A stretch of 64,000 bases of DNA from the IMG/VR virus record IMGVR_UViG_3300032286_000926, positions 1 to 64,000 of that record. One strand, written 5' to 3'. The stretch's first letter is position 1. Each line of letters begins with the position of its first letter. The DNA is from a virus. The notes beneath the pieces were generated by a model that saw only the letters and a program-made list of their open reading frames with translations, was not told the origin of the DNA and ran no database searches. This document shows, piece after piece, positions 38,853-48,000 of this stretch. Made by a program: the position numbers and the translations under genes.

Positions 38853-40493
38853 ATGTCAATAAGAATATCGGGATTACCAGAATTAGGAGCCATTAGTTCG
38901 AATGTAGCTAATGCCTACATTGTTCTTGTGGATAATGATACCCCCGAAGATTATCTAAAAACCAAAAAAATTACAGTTGATAATTTTCTAAGAGTTACCA
39001 AAGAATATGGTAATACACCTGGATTGTATTATGTTTCTAAAGGTGGTGTTGATACTAATGACGGTAAATCGTGGGATAAAGCATTTTACACAATAGAAAA
39101 AGCTTTGCAAGTTGCAGCTACATTAAATGATGCGATTACTGTTATTGATGTTGGACCTGGAATATACACAAGTAATGGTCATATGGACCTTCCTGATAAT
39201 ACTATTGTCAAAACAACTCACCGTTCAGCTGTTATCAGACCGAATCCTGGTTATGCTCAACGAAATGTTTTCCGTATGGGTTCTGGATGTTTTATTGAAG
39301 GATTTATTTTTGAAGATTGGCAATTAGACAGTATGGATAATCCGACTGAAGGATTTGCCGTTTCATTTAGACCGGGTGCAAACATTCGAAGAGTTCCATA
39401 CGCACATAAAATTGCGGTTAGAACAACACCTTATTGGACATATATTGTCCCACCGCTAGACAGACTTAATGCGAACCCATTAATTGGTCGTGGTGGTGGT
39501 GTCGCTTTGGCTGATGGAGACGTTTGTTCACCATATAGTATTTTCCCTAACATTATGACATGGGGTGCAACTCCGGTCACACACAATGGTATTGGTTATT
39601 GTGCCAAAAACGGTGGATTAATTAATGCGGTTAATGCCGTTAGTATGTGGTGTCATCGTCATTTCTATGCAATCGGTGGCGGTCAAATTATTCTTTCAAG
39701 TTGTTCTACACAATTTGGTGATTACACAATGGTATCAAATGGTTACAGAGAATTGGTTAATCCAACTGAAAGTGGAATTACAATTACACCTTCACCAGCT
39801 AATGCAAATACAATTCGAAGTGCAGCCAATACAATGATTGACGGCATGTGGGCAAATTTAGTAAGTAGTAATTTAACATTTGGATGGGATGCAACCGATG
39901 AAGCTTACACTCGTAGAGATGCTGGCACATTATTGCAATCACTAAGTTGGGTTATTGAAACCGGTAATGAAAAACCAATGTTAGATTTTGCAAAAGGTCT
40001 TTATACTGTTCAAGCCAATACGGCTAATACAACTAATGCTGTTCCTGTTTTTAGTAATGATAAATTGCCAGCATTTACACGTTCATTTAATAATTTAAAA
40101 GACCAAATTATTGCTCTTCAGTATGACAATTTACCTGCCAATACACCTAGTGCGGTAACTGCTTTAATTACCGCTCTAAATACAACAATAACTACACCAA
40201 CAAAAACAATACAACCATCAACAATTACTGCAATCGGTCACACATGGACGGCTGTTATGGCTGGAGTTGCTTTGACAAAAATACCTCCGGTATTAAACGA
40301 AGCAAAAATACAAGATAGTATTTTGGAAATAAACCAAGGTCTTGTAATCGCCAGCGGACAAGACGACCAAGGTTCCGCTTTATTTGTGGGGGGAATGTCC
40401 ATTGACTCCGATACCGGAGAATTATCGGGACCTCCATTCACATCAGCCGTTAACCGTATTGCTACTAAAACAGTCATCTCAAGGAGCTTTTAA
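38853..40493 (+). CDS. Beta-helix tail or baseplate structural protein
   Basis: A 546-residue protein. Residues about 60-310 look like a right-handed beta-helix (YYVSKGGVDTNDGKSWDKAFYTIEKAL, TVIDVGPGIYTSNGHMDLPDNT, then HRSAVIRPNPGY), the pectin-lyase-type fold used in phage spikes, opened by an N-terminal attachment segment (SIRISGLPELGAISSN). The C-terminal 170 residues are mixed and may be a trimerisation part. No lyase active-site residues can be assigned, so it may be purely structural. It lies between the gp7-position protein and the collagen-like fibre. Confidence 0.65.
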   Translation: MSIRISGLPELGAISSNVANAYIVLVDNDTPEDYLKTKKITVDNFLRVTKEYGNTPGLYYVSKGGVDTNDGKSWDKAFYTIEKALQVAATLNDAITVIDVGPGIYTSNGHMDLPDNTIVKTTHRSAVIRPNPGYAQRNVFRMGSGCFIEGFIFEDWQLDSMDNPTEGFAVSFRPGANIRRVPYAHKIAVRTTPYWTYIVPPLDRLNANPLIGRGGGVALADGDVCSPYSIFPNIMTWGATPVTHNGIGYCAKNGGLINAVNAVSMWCHRHFYAIGGGQIILSSCSTQFGDYTMVSNGYRELVNPTESGITITPSPANANTIRSAANTMIDGMWANLVSSNLTFGWDATDEAYTRRDAGTLLQSLSWVIETGNEKPMLDFAKGLYTVQANTANTTNAVPVFSNDKLPAFTRSFNNLKDQIIALQYDNLPANTPSAVTALITALNTTITTPTKTIQPSTITAIGHTWTAVMAGVALTKIPPVLNEAKIQDSILEINQGLVIASGQDDQGSALFVGGMSIDSDTGELSGPPFTSAVNRIATKTVISRSF

Positions 40494-40495
40494 CA

Positions 40496-40960
40496 ATGTC
40501 TAGAATAAAATGTCGTACACCTTCGACAGGCAAACCATTAAGAATTTCATTAGTAAATGTTAGTACATCATATACTACTGTTTCAGAAGCTTCTGATTTT
40601 TCTGTTCCCGATGCTTCATATGTATTTTCACCAAGAGACCCGGCAGATAATACTAGAGCTATTAAACCGGGCGAAGTGTTTTTCTTAACACCTCTTGCTG
40701 CTAAAAACAAAACAGCAAGTTTAGCATATATCGAAACTTCTTTATATACAGAAAATAATGTTAGAATAGCATTTGCAAACGTTGCTGTACCTGCATATGA
40801 TACTGCATTTATTCCATTACAAGGCCGCAGTTTATTTAAAAGAAGTGTAAATACCGCAAACGGTGATATACTTCAAGTTAAATCAACAGTCAATAATGCA
40901 TTTGATGTATGGGCATCTGCTGAAGAAAAATTATCAAGTGAACACTCTGGAGTAGAATAA
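40496..40960 (+). CDS. Hypothetical virion protein
   Basis: A 154-residue beta-rich protein of unknown function (ASDFSVPDASYVFSPRDPAD). Its stop overlaps the ATG of the collagen-like fibre gene by one base (TAATG). Position suggests a fibre-attachment or baseplate role. Confidence 0.6.
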   Translation: MSRIKCRTPSTGKPLRISLVNVSTSYTTVSEASDFSVPDASYVFSPRDPADNTRAIKPGEVFFLTPLAAKNKTASLAYIETSLYTENNVRIAFANVAVPAYDTAFIPLQGRSLFKRSVNTANGDILQVKSTVNNAFDVWASAEEKLSSEHSGVE

Positions 40961-43386
40961 TGTCTATTTTACTTTCCGGTAAAGGTATACTTGTAGGTTT
41001 TGGTGTTCCACAAGAAGTACCAATTTTATTAGATCCGGCTAGTTACGCAGGTGCGATAGCCTATGGTAGCGATAATAAGATGTGGTACTGTGATGGACTA
41101 ACATGGATTTGTATGGATGGATTGTCCGGTTACTCTGGATATAGTGGATATAGTGGTTACTCCGGATATAGTGGTTACTCCGGTTATTCAGGATATTCTG
41201 GTTACTCTGGATATTCCGGTTACTCTGGATATAGTGGTTACTCCGGATATTCTGGTATTTCTGGCTATTCCGGTTACTCTGGTTACTCTGGTGATTCTGG
41301 AATAAGTGGATACTCAGGATATTCTGGTATTTCTGGTTACTCTGGTATTTCTGGATATTCTGGATATTCTGGATATTCTGGACCATCAGGTTATTCCGGT
41401 TATTCTGGAATTTCGGGCTATTCCGGTTACTCAGGATATTCCGGCTCTGGTATAAGTGGTTATTCCGGATATTCCGGATATTCCGGTCGCTCTGGTTACT
41501 CTGGATACTCTGGTTACTCTGGATATTCTGGACCATCAGGTTACTCTGGATACTCTGGATATTCCGGATATTCCGGTCGCTCTGGTTACTCTGGTTACTC
41601 TGGATATTCTGGATACTCTGGATATTCCGGTTATTCCGGTATCTCCGGTTGGTCTGGATTACCTGGAACAGGATTACAAATTGATGGCGTTGCCAATAAT
41701 TATACAGATTTAACTACAAAAACTCCTGCGGTTAACGATGTTTGGTATGTACTAGATACAGATGTATTATACTATCGCACAGCACAATCGACCTGGATTA
41801 ATTTAGGACCACTCCAAGGTGCTTCTGGTTACTCCGGTTGGTCTGGTATAAGCGGTTGGTCAGGTACCTCAGGTTATTCTGGTTACTCAGGAATCTCTGG
41901 CTGGTCTGGTATAAGTGGTTACTCCGGTGAATCTGGTATTAGTGGTTACTCAGGATATTCTGGTATAAGTGGTTGGTCTGGTATTTCTGGATACTCAGGA
42001 TATAGTGGTATTTCAGGTTGGTCTGGTATTTCTGGATATTCTGGTTATAGTGGTATTTCAGGTTGGTCTGGTATCTCAGGATATTCTGGTTACTCAGGAT
42101 TGTCTGGTTCTGGAGTTTCAGGTTATTCTGGTTATTCTGGTTATTCTGGATCCGGTCTTTCCGGTCTTTCCGGTTACTCTGGTTACTCAGGCATATCAGG
42201 TTGGTCTGGTCGTTCCGGTTACTCCGGATATTCTGGTTATTCTGGTTCAGGAATTTCTGGATATTCTGGTTATTCCGGTCAGTCTGGTTCTGGTTCTTCT
42301 GGTATCTCAGGTTATTCTGGTTATTCAGGCATATCAGGTTGGTCTGGTCGTTCCGGTTACTCAGGATATTCTGGTTATTCTGGAACTTCAGGATTCTCTG
42401 GTTATTCTGGTACCTCTGGATTCTCAGGATATTCTGGTTGGTCTGGAGATAATCCAGGTTCTTCAGGTTATTCCGGTTATTCTGGAATTTCTGGTTATTC
42501 TGGTTGGTCTGGTCGTTCCGGTTATTCGGGTTGGTCTGGCATCTCAGGTTCTGGTGCTTCTGGTGCTTCTGGATATTCAGGATATTCAGGTTGGTCTGGA
42601 GATAATCAAGGTTCTTCAGGTTATTCCGGTCGTTCTGGTTACTCTGGTTACTCAGGATATTCTGGTTGGTCTGGCCGTTCTGGCCAGAATGGTATTGATG
42701 GTGATTCTGGATATTCTGGTTACTCTGGATTGTCTGGATTAGGTATTAGTGGTTATTCTGGTTATTCCGGTCGTTCTGGTTATTCTGGTTACTCTGGATA
42801 TGTTCCATCTTATTGGTATGGAATTGCGGTTTCTGGACAAACAACTGTTATACCAGACGCTAGTGCCGACACATTAAATTTTGCTGCTGGTGCTAATGCA
42901 ACAATTACATTAAATAATACAACCAATACAATTACAATTGATTCTAAAGCTTCTGCTGGTGGTATGGCTTCTAGTGGTAATACTATTTTAGTTGTAAATG
43001 ATACATCATCAACTACTTTGTATCCAACATTATCTGATGCAACAAGTGGTTATGCTAATGTAAAAATAACAAGTAGTAAATTAACTTTTGATGCTTCAAC
43101 AGGAACATTATCATCAACCAACTTTAATTCATTATCTGATGCCACATTAAAAGAAAATTTTAATGAGATTGGTGGTGCATTAAGTTTATTGGATAAATTG
43201 GATGCATTAAGTTTTACTTGGAAAGATAACGGTCTTAAATCTTATGGCTTTAAAGCGCAAGATGTTGAGAAAGTTATACCAGAAATTGTTGGTAAAACCG
43301 AACAGTATAAAACAATCTCATATATACAATTGATACCTATTTTAGTACAAGCCATTAAAGAACTTAAAGAAGAATTAAAGAAATGA
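40960..43386 (+). CDS. Collagen-like tail fibre with S74 chaperone domain
   Basis: An 808-residue protein in five parts. An N-terminal attachment domain (1-55) ends in WYCDGLTWICMDG. A first G-x-S collagen-like stretch covers about 56-233, nearly all GYS with GIS, GPS, GRS and GDS variants. A small globular insert (about 234-286, VNDVWYVLDTDVLYY) follows. A second, more varied G-x-S stretch covers about 287-616 (GWS, GIS, GYS). A C-terminal domain with S726-D-ATLKEN, FTWKDNGLKSYGFKAQDVEKVIPE and ISYIQLIPILVQAIKEL is the Peptidase S74 intramolecular chaperone that trimerises the fibre and cleaves itself off. Collagen-like G-x-y repeats would form a triple-helical rod. It overlaps gp8 by four bases. 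Confidence 0.9.
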   Translation: MSILLSGKGILVGFGVPQEVPILLDPASYAGAIAYGSDNKMWYCDGLTWICMDGLSGYSGYSGYSGYSGYSGYSGYSGYSGYSGYSGYSGYSGYSGYSGISGYSGYSGYSGDSGISGYSGYSGISGYSGISGYSGYSGYSGPSGYSGYSGISGYSGYSGYSGSGISGYSGYSGYSGRSGYSGYSGYSGYSGPSGYSGYSGYSGYSGRSGYSGYSGYSGYSGYSGYSGISGWSGLPGTGLQIDGVANNYTDLTTKTPAVNDVWYVLDTDVLYYRTAQSTWINLGPLQGASGYSGWSGISGWSGTSGYSGYSGISGWSGISGYSGESGISGYSGYSGISGWSGISGYSGYSGISGWSGISGYSGYSGISGWSGISGYSGYSGLSGSGVSGYSGYSGYSGSGLSGLSGYSGYSGISGWSGRSGYSGYSGYSGSGISGYSGYSGQSGSGSSGISGYSGYSGISGWSGRSGYSGYSGYSGTSGFSGYSGTSGFSGYSGWSGDNPGSSGYSGYSGISGYSGWSGRSGYSGWSGISGSGASGASGYSGYSGWSGDNQGSSGYSGRSGYSGYSGYSGWSGRSGQNGIDGDSGYSGYSGLSGLGISGYSGYSGRSGYSGYSGYVPSYWYGIAVSGQTTVIPDASADTLNFAAGANATITLNNTTNTITIDSKASAGGMASSGNTILVVNDTSSTTLYPTLSDATSGYANVKITSSKLTFDASTGTLSSTNFNSLSDATLKENFNEIGGALSLLDKLDALSFTWKDNGLKSYGFKAQDVEKVIPEIVGKTEQYKTISYIQLIPILVQAIKELKEELKK
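41126..41655 (+). repeat. Collagen-like 9-nt tandem repeat, block 1
   Basis: Period nine (GGN TAY TCN, Gly-Tyr-Ser) with synonymous variation and occasional replacement of the tyrosine codon. Such repeats favour slippage, so length is likely to vary between relatives. Confidence 0.9.
41820..42805 (+). repeat. Collagen-like 9-nt tandem repeat, block 2
   Basis: Same 9-nt unit, with more Trp and Ile in the middle position and longer higher-order units (GYSGISGWSGIS). Short breaks occur, such as GDNPGS and GDNQGS. Confidence 0.88.
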
Positions 43387-44996
43387 CAACAAATTACATT
43401 TCAAAAAAAATAAAAACCTTTAATGCAAAGGTTTTTAGAGATTCTTTTAAAGAAAGTACACCTAAAAAAATAGGTTACATTTTTCTATCCAAATCAGCTC
43501 CATATGCAAATAATGATAATGTTGCAACTGATTTGGTGGATACTGTAAAACAAGAAAAAGAAATTTGGGACAACATGGTTCTTGGTAAAAGAATTGTACC
43601 TAAAGATATTGAACTTGTTATTCCTTTACACACATGGACTGTCAATACCGTATATAAACAGTACGATGATACTGCTAATTTAGATAGCTTATTGACAGTA
43701 TCGGGAAATGCATATCCAATGTATGTCCGTAATTCAGAAGGTAATGTTTATAAGTGTCTGTCTAATGTAGCACCATCAGGCCAAGGTTCTCAAACTGAAC
43801 CTACTGGAACATATACCACAAATGATGGATTTATTCAAACTGAACTTACTGATACCTCAAATTATTTGTGGAAATACATGTTCAATGTTAAAAATTCTAA
43901 TAAATTTTATACCAATGAATATTCTGATAAATGGATTCCAATTCCATATATTCAAGCTAATACCAATTTTAGTGATTACAATTACAATACATTAAATTTG
44001 GTTGATGGTTCTTTAAATAAAATTATTGTTACAAATTCTGGTTCTAATTATTATCATACCGATATTAATGTTGCACCTTTTGCATCTGGTTCAAATACAT
44101 TAACAATTTTAGATGATATTGATTTAACAACATCGAATATAATTGTAGAATATATGGCAGTTTCTGGTAATGGAATATATGCAAATAAAACATTTATTAC
44201 ACAAATTGATCCAGCACAACCAAAAACACTATATCTTTCACAACCAACTGTAGGTTCTGGTGGCGGTACATCAACACCAAATAGAATTAATATTAAAACT
44301 CGTATTGTAATTAATGGTGATGGTACTGATACTGTAGCTGATGTTCATTTATCAAACACAGGAATATCAAGAATTGATGTTACTAGTGCAGGTAGTGGAT
44401 TTGTTAAAGCCAATGTAGAAATTTATGGTTCAGGTTCTGGTGCAGCTGCAAGAGCAGTATTGCCTCCTAAATTTGGTCATGGTGCCAATCCTGCTATGGA
44501 ATTAGGCGTATCAAATGTAATGATTTTAAGTCGTATTGGTGAAATTGATTCTACGGAAAATAACACAATACCAACAGATATTTATTTTAGACAATACGGA
44601 CTCTTGGTAAATCCATATAAATATGATGATGCGGATCCAATGACAGAAACAAATGCAATAGATGTTATGTTGCAAACTTTGGATATTACATTACTTTCAT
44701 CTTCAAATTTTAATATTAATGAAAAGGTTTATCAAGGCGACCCAAACAATCCAGACTTTATTGGTTATGTTGTTTCACAAAAATCTTTGGAAGTGAAATT
44801 AAATAACACATATAAACAACCAATAATAGGTAAGTTGCTTGTTGGAGCATCATCTGGTAACCAAAGTACCATCGTAAGTTATGAGAATCCAGACTTAAAA
44901 CCATATGCTGGTGATATAATTTACGGAAAAAATATTTTAAAGATACAAAGATCCACCGCTCAAGCTGAAGAAGTAAAATTTGTATTTCAATTTTAA
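43383..44996 (+). CDS. 8: gp8-like baseplate wedge protein
   Basis: A 537-residue protein, larger than T4 gp8 (334). The N-terminal region (IGYIFLSKSAPYANNDN, VLGKRIVPKDIELVIPLHTW, NYLWKYMFNV and EYSDKWIPIPY) aligns with the T4 gp8 order FITFGRSEPW, VIPRRDW, YVWEYLFEI. The extra length is from a beta-rich insert containing glycine-rich modules (VTNSGSNYYHTDINV, TSAGSGFVKANVEIYGSGSGAAARAVL). It overlaps the fibre gene by ATGA. Confidence 0.82.
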   Translation: MTTNYISKKIKTFNAKVFRDSFKESTPKKIGYIFLSKSAPYANNDNVATDLVDTVKQEKEIWDNMVLGKRIVPKDIELVIPLHTWTVNTVYKQYDDTANLDSLLTVSGNAYPMYVRNSEGNVYKCLSNVAPSGQGSQTEPTGTYTTNDGFIQTELTDTSNYLWKYMFNVKNSNKFYTNEYSDKWIPIPYIQANTNFSDYNYNTLNLVDGSLNKIIVTNSGSNYYHTDINVAPFASGSNTLTILDDIDLTTSNIIVEYMAVSGNGIYANKTFITQIDPAQPKTLYLSQPTVGSGGGTSTPNRINIKTRIVINGDGTDTVADVHLSNTGISRIDVTSAGSGFVKANVEIYGSGSGAAARAVLPPKFGHGANPAMELGVSNVMILSRIGEIDSTENNTIPTDIYFRQYGLLVNPYKYDDADPMTETNAIDVMLQTLDITLLSSSNFNINEKVYQGDPNNPDFIGYVVSQKSLEVKLNNTYKQPIIGKLLVGASSGNQSTIVSYENPDLKPYAGDIIYGKNILKIQRSTAQAEEVKFVFQF

Positions 44997-45005
44997 GGTT
45001 AATTC

Positions 45006-48000
45006 ATGTTAGAAAATTACAATTTAAATCCATATTATGACGATTATAACGATGATAAAAATTTTCATCGTCTATTATTTAAACCTTCTTATGCAGTTCA
45101 GGCAAGAGAATTAACTCAAATACAAACTATTCTTCAAAAACAAGTTGAAAGATTTGGTTCACATGTATTTAAAAACGGTTCTGTTGTTACTGGTGGACAA
45201 TTTTTCTTTCAAGATAGTATTTCATTAAAAATTGATAATGATTATTCTAACACAACTGTTAGTGTATCTAATTTTGATAACAAAACTCTTTTATCAGCAA
45301 ACACACTTTTAGCAGAAGATAAAACAAAACGTGCAGAAGTTATTAAGGTATATGATACTAATTTTGGTACTGTTCCAAATGAGCCAAAAACAATTATTGT
45401 AAAACAACTTTATGGTGATGCTTTTATTCCTGGTGAAATTATTAAAACTAATGATGCTAGTCCATACTACGCAACTATTTCAGCCAATGGCGTTACAACA
45501 TCTAAAACTTTTTCTGTAAATGAAGGCATCTTCTATTTTGAAGGTTTCTTTATCAAAACATTACCACAAACTATTGCTATTAACAAATATACTAATGCAA
45601 ATGTTTATTGTCGTATTGGTTTTGATGTGGTTGAAAGTGTAGTTAAAGCTTCTTCAGACACATCATTATTAGACCCAGCATTGGGTTCTTCTAACTATCA
45701 AGCTCCTGGTGCCGACCGAGTTAAATTAGATTTAGTTTTGTCAATTAGAAGTTTGGAATCTGCTGATGATGAAAAATTCATTGAATTGGTTCGAATTGAA
45801 CAATCAGAAATCACAAAAGAAAACAAATACCCAATTTATTCTGTACTTGAAGATACTCTTGCTCGTAGAACTTATGATGAATCTGGCAATTATGTTGTAA
45901 AACCGTTTAAAATTTCACTTGAAGATAATGCAGCTAATACTGCACAGACCGATGTTATTTTATCTCCAGGTAAAGCATATGTTTATGGTTATGAATTTGA
46001 GACAAGTTCACCAACAGTCATAACGGTTGATAAACCAAGAGAAACATTATTAATTCAAAATAGAAGAATTACTGGTGGATATGGTAATTTTTTATATACA
46101 ATTAACCATTATAAATCTTTTCCAATTAATTCATTGGGAACTGTTGATATACATTGTGTTGCAAATGCTTCAATTAATACAACATCTACCGCAACCATTT
46201 CAAATACAAAAATTGGTTCGGCTAAAGTAAAAACCGTTGAATATGAATCGGCTTCAAACTCATCAAATTCACAAACTTATGTTTATAGAACATTCTTATT
46301 TGATGTTGCAATAAATCAACAAATTACAGGTAATGTTGTAAGTGCTACGGGCACAAGTATTACTATTGGTAATTATTCGAATGTTGAAAATGCATATCAA
46401 GGTGCTAGGTTGCGAATTTCTCAAGGTAAAGGTTCTGGTGAGCCAGCAAAAACAATTACTGCTTCCAATGGTTCAACAAAAATATTAACAATCAATCAAC
46501 CATTTTTAATTACACCGGATGCCAATTCTGTATTTGCAATCGACTTTGATATAAAGGAAGCCAAATCTTTGGCCACGCATAGTGGAACTAGTTGTTTAAA
46601 TGCAGCTAATATTGATGATAGGTCTAAAGATTTTTCGCAACCTTACCATGATGTTTATATTTCTGATTCCAAATTAGAACCTATGTTGTTTCCATTGGGT
46701 GAAGCATATATTGCCAATAATACTATTGCTGATATGTCTTTTACATATAAACGATTATATACATCACAACAATTTGCCTCCTCTTCTTCACCGGCATTAG
46801 GACTTGGTACCAATGAAACATTATCTACTTCTGGTAGTTTAGACAACTATACTATTACTGTAATTGACCATAAAACATCTCCATATGCAAATGGCCAAAT
46901 TATTCCAATTGATAATTTTGAATTAGATATTCAAAATGCTCAAATCAAGGTTGATAATGGTAATAATATGATTGCTGATATTGTAGCAACAATTAATGAT
47001 TCTGGTGCAACAAGAAAAAATAAAACATATGTTGCCGCCAATACAACAATTCAAACTTCTGGTGGTGTTGATGTTTTTTCAAATACTGCGGTAATTACTT
47101 TTGGTGACCAAGGTCAAACACATATTGCTAGTACATATGTTAATAAAATTCCTAGTACCGCACAATCTTTATTTGTTTCCGATATTAATAACATTATTTC
47201 TATTTTAGATTTTAAAGGCAATTCAATTACTCAAGCAAATACAACAAACGCTTCAGAAGTAATTACAAAATATGATTTGGATAATGGCCAACGAGATTCA
47301 TACTATGACCATGGTTCTATTCGTCTCAAAGCTGGAGTAGTACCACCTGTTGGTCCTTTGGTTGTTTTTTATAACCGATTTAAATCAACTGGTCCTGGAT
47401 TTTTTACCGTAGATTCTTATTCTGGTATTCCATATTCAAATATTCCAGTATATACTTCACCAACAAATAATAATAATTACCAACTTCGTGATGTATTGGA
47501 TTTTAGACCTGTTCGTTTAGATGCAACTTCTGTAATTCGTTCAAATGTTGTATTTGATGTTAGTTCTTCAACAACAGGACCAAAAATTATTAAAAATAAT
47601 TCGGATGCAATTCTTGATTATTCATTTTATTTACCTCGTATTGATAAAGTTGTTTTGGATAAAACCAAAAAATTTGAAGTAATTAAAGGAAATGCAGAAA
47701 TTGATCCTGTGGTTCCAAATGATACCGATACTACAATGACTTTGTATATTTTGCGTAATGGTGCTTATGTTGCCAATACAGCTCAAATTCAAGTGGAATA
47801 TAAAAACAATAGACGTTATACAATGCGTGATATTGGTACATTAGAAAAACGTATTGAAAATTTAGAATATTTTACTTCATTATCATTACTTGAACAAGAT
47901 ACTGTTACTAAACAAGATTTAACAATTAAAGATGCTAATGGTTTACAAAGATTTAAAAACGGTATTCTTGTTGATGGATTTACAGGCTCTGGTGTTGCTG

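Noticed and set aside
41039-42742. Long open frames on both strands within the collagen-like repeat (for example Gln/Asn-rich on the minus strand)
   Set aside because: A 9-nt repeat keeps several frames open; these are shadows of the Gly-Tyr-Ser frame.
40960-43386. CRISPR array or other short-repeat locus
   Set aside because: The repeat is nine bases, in frame and coding, without spacers.
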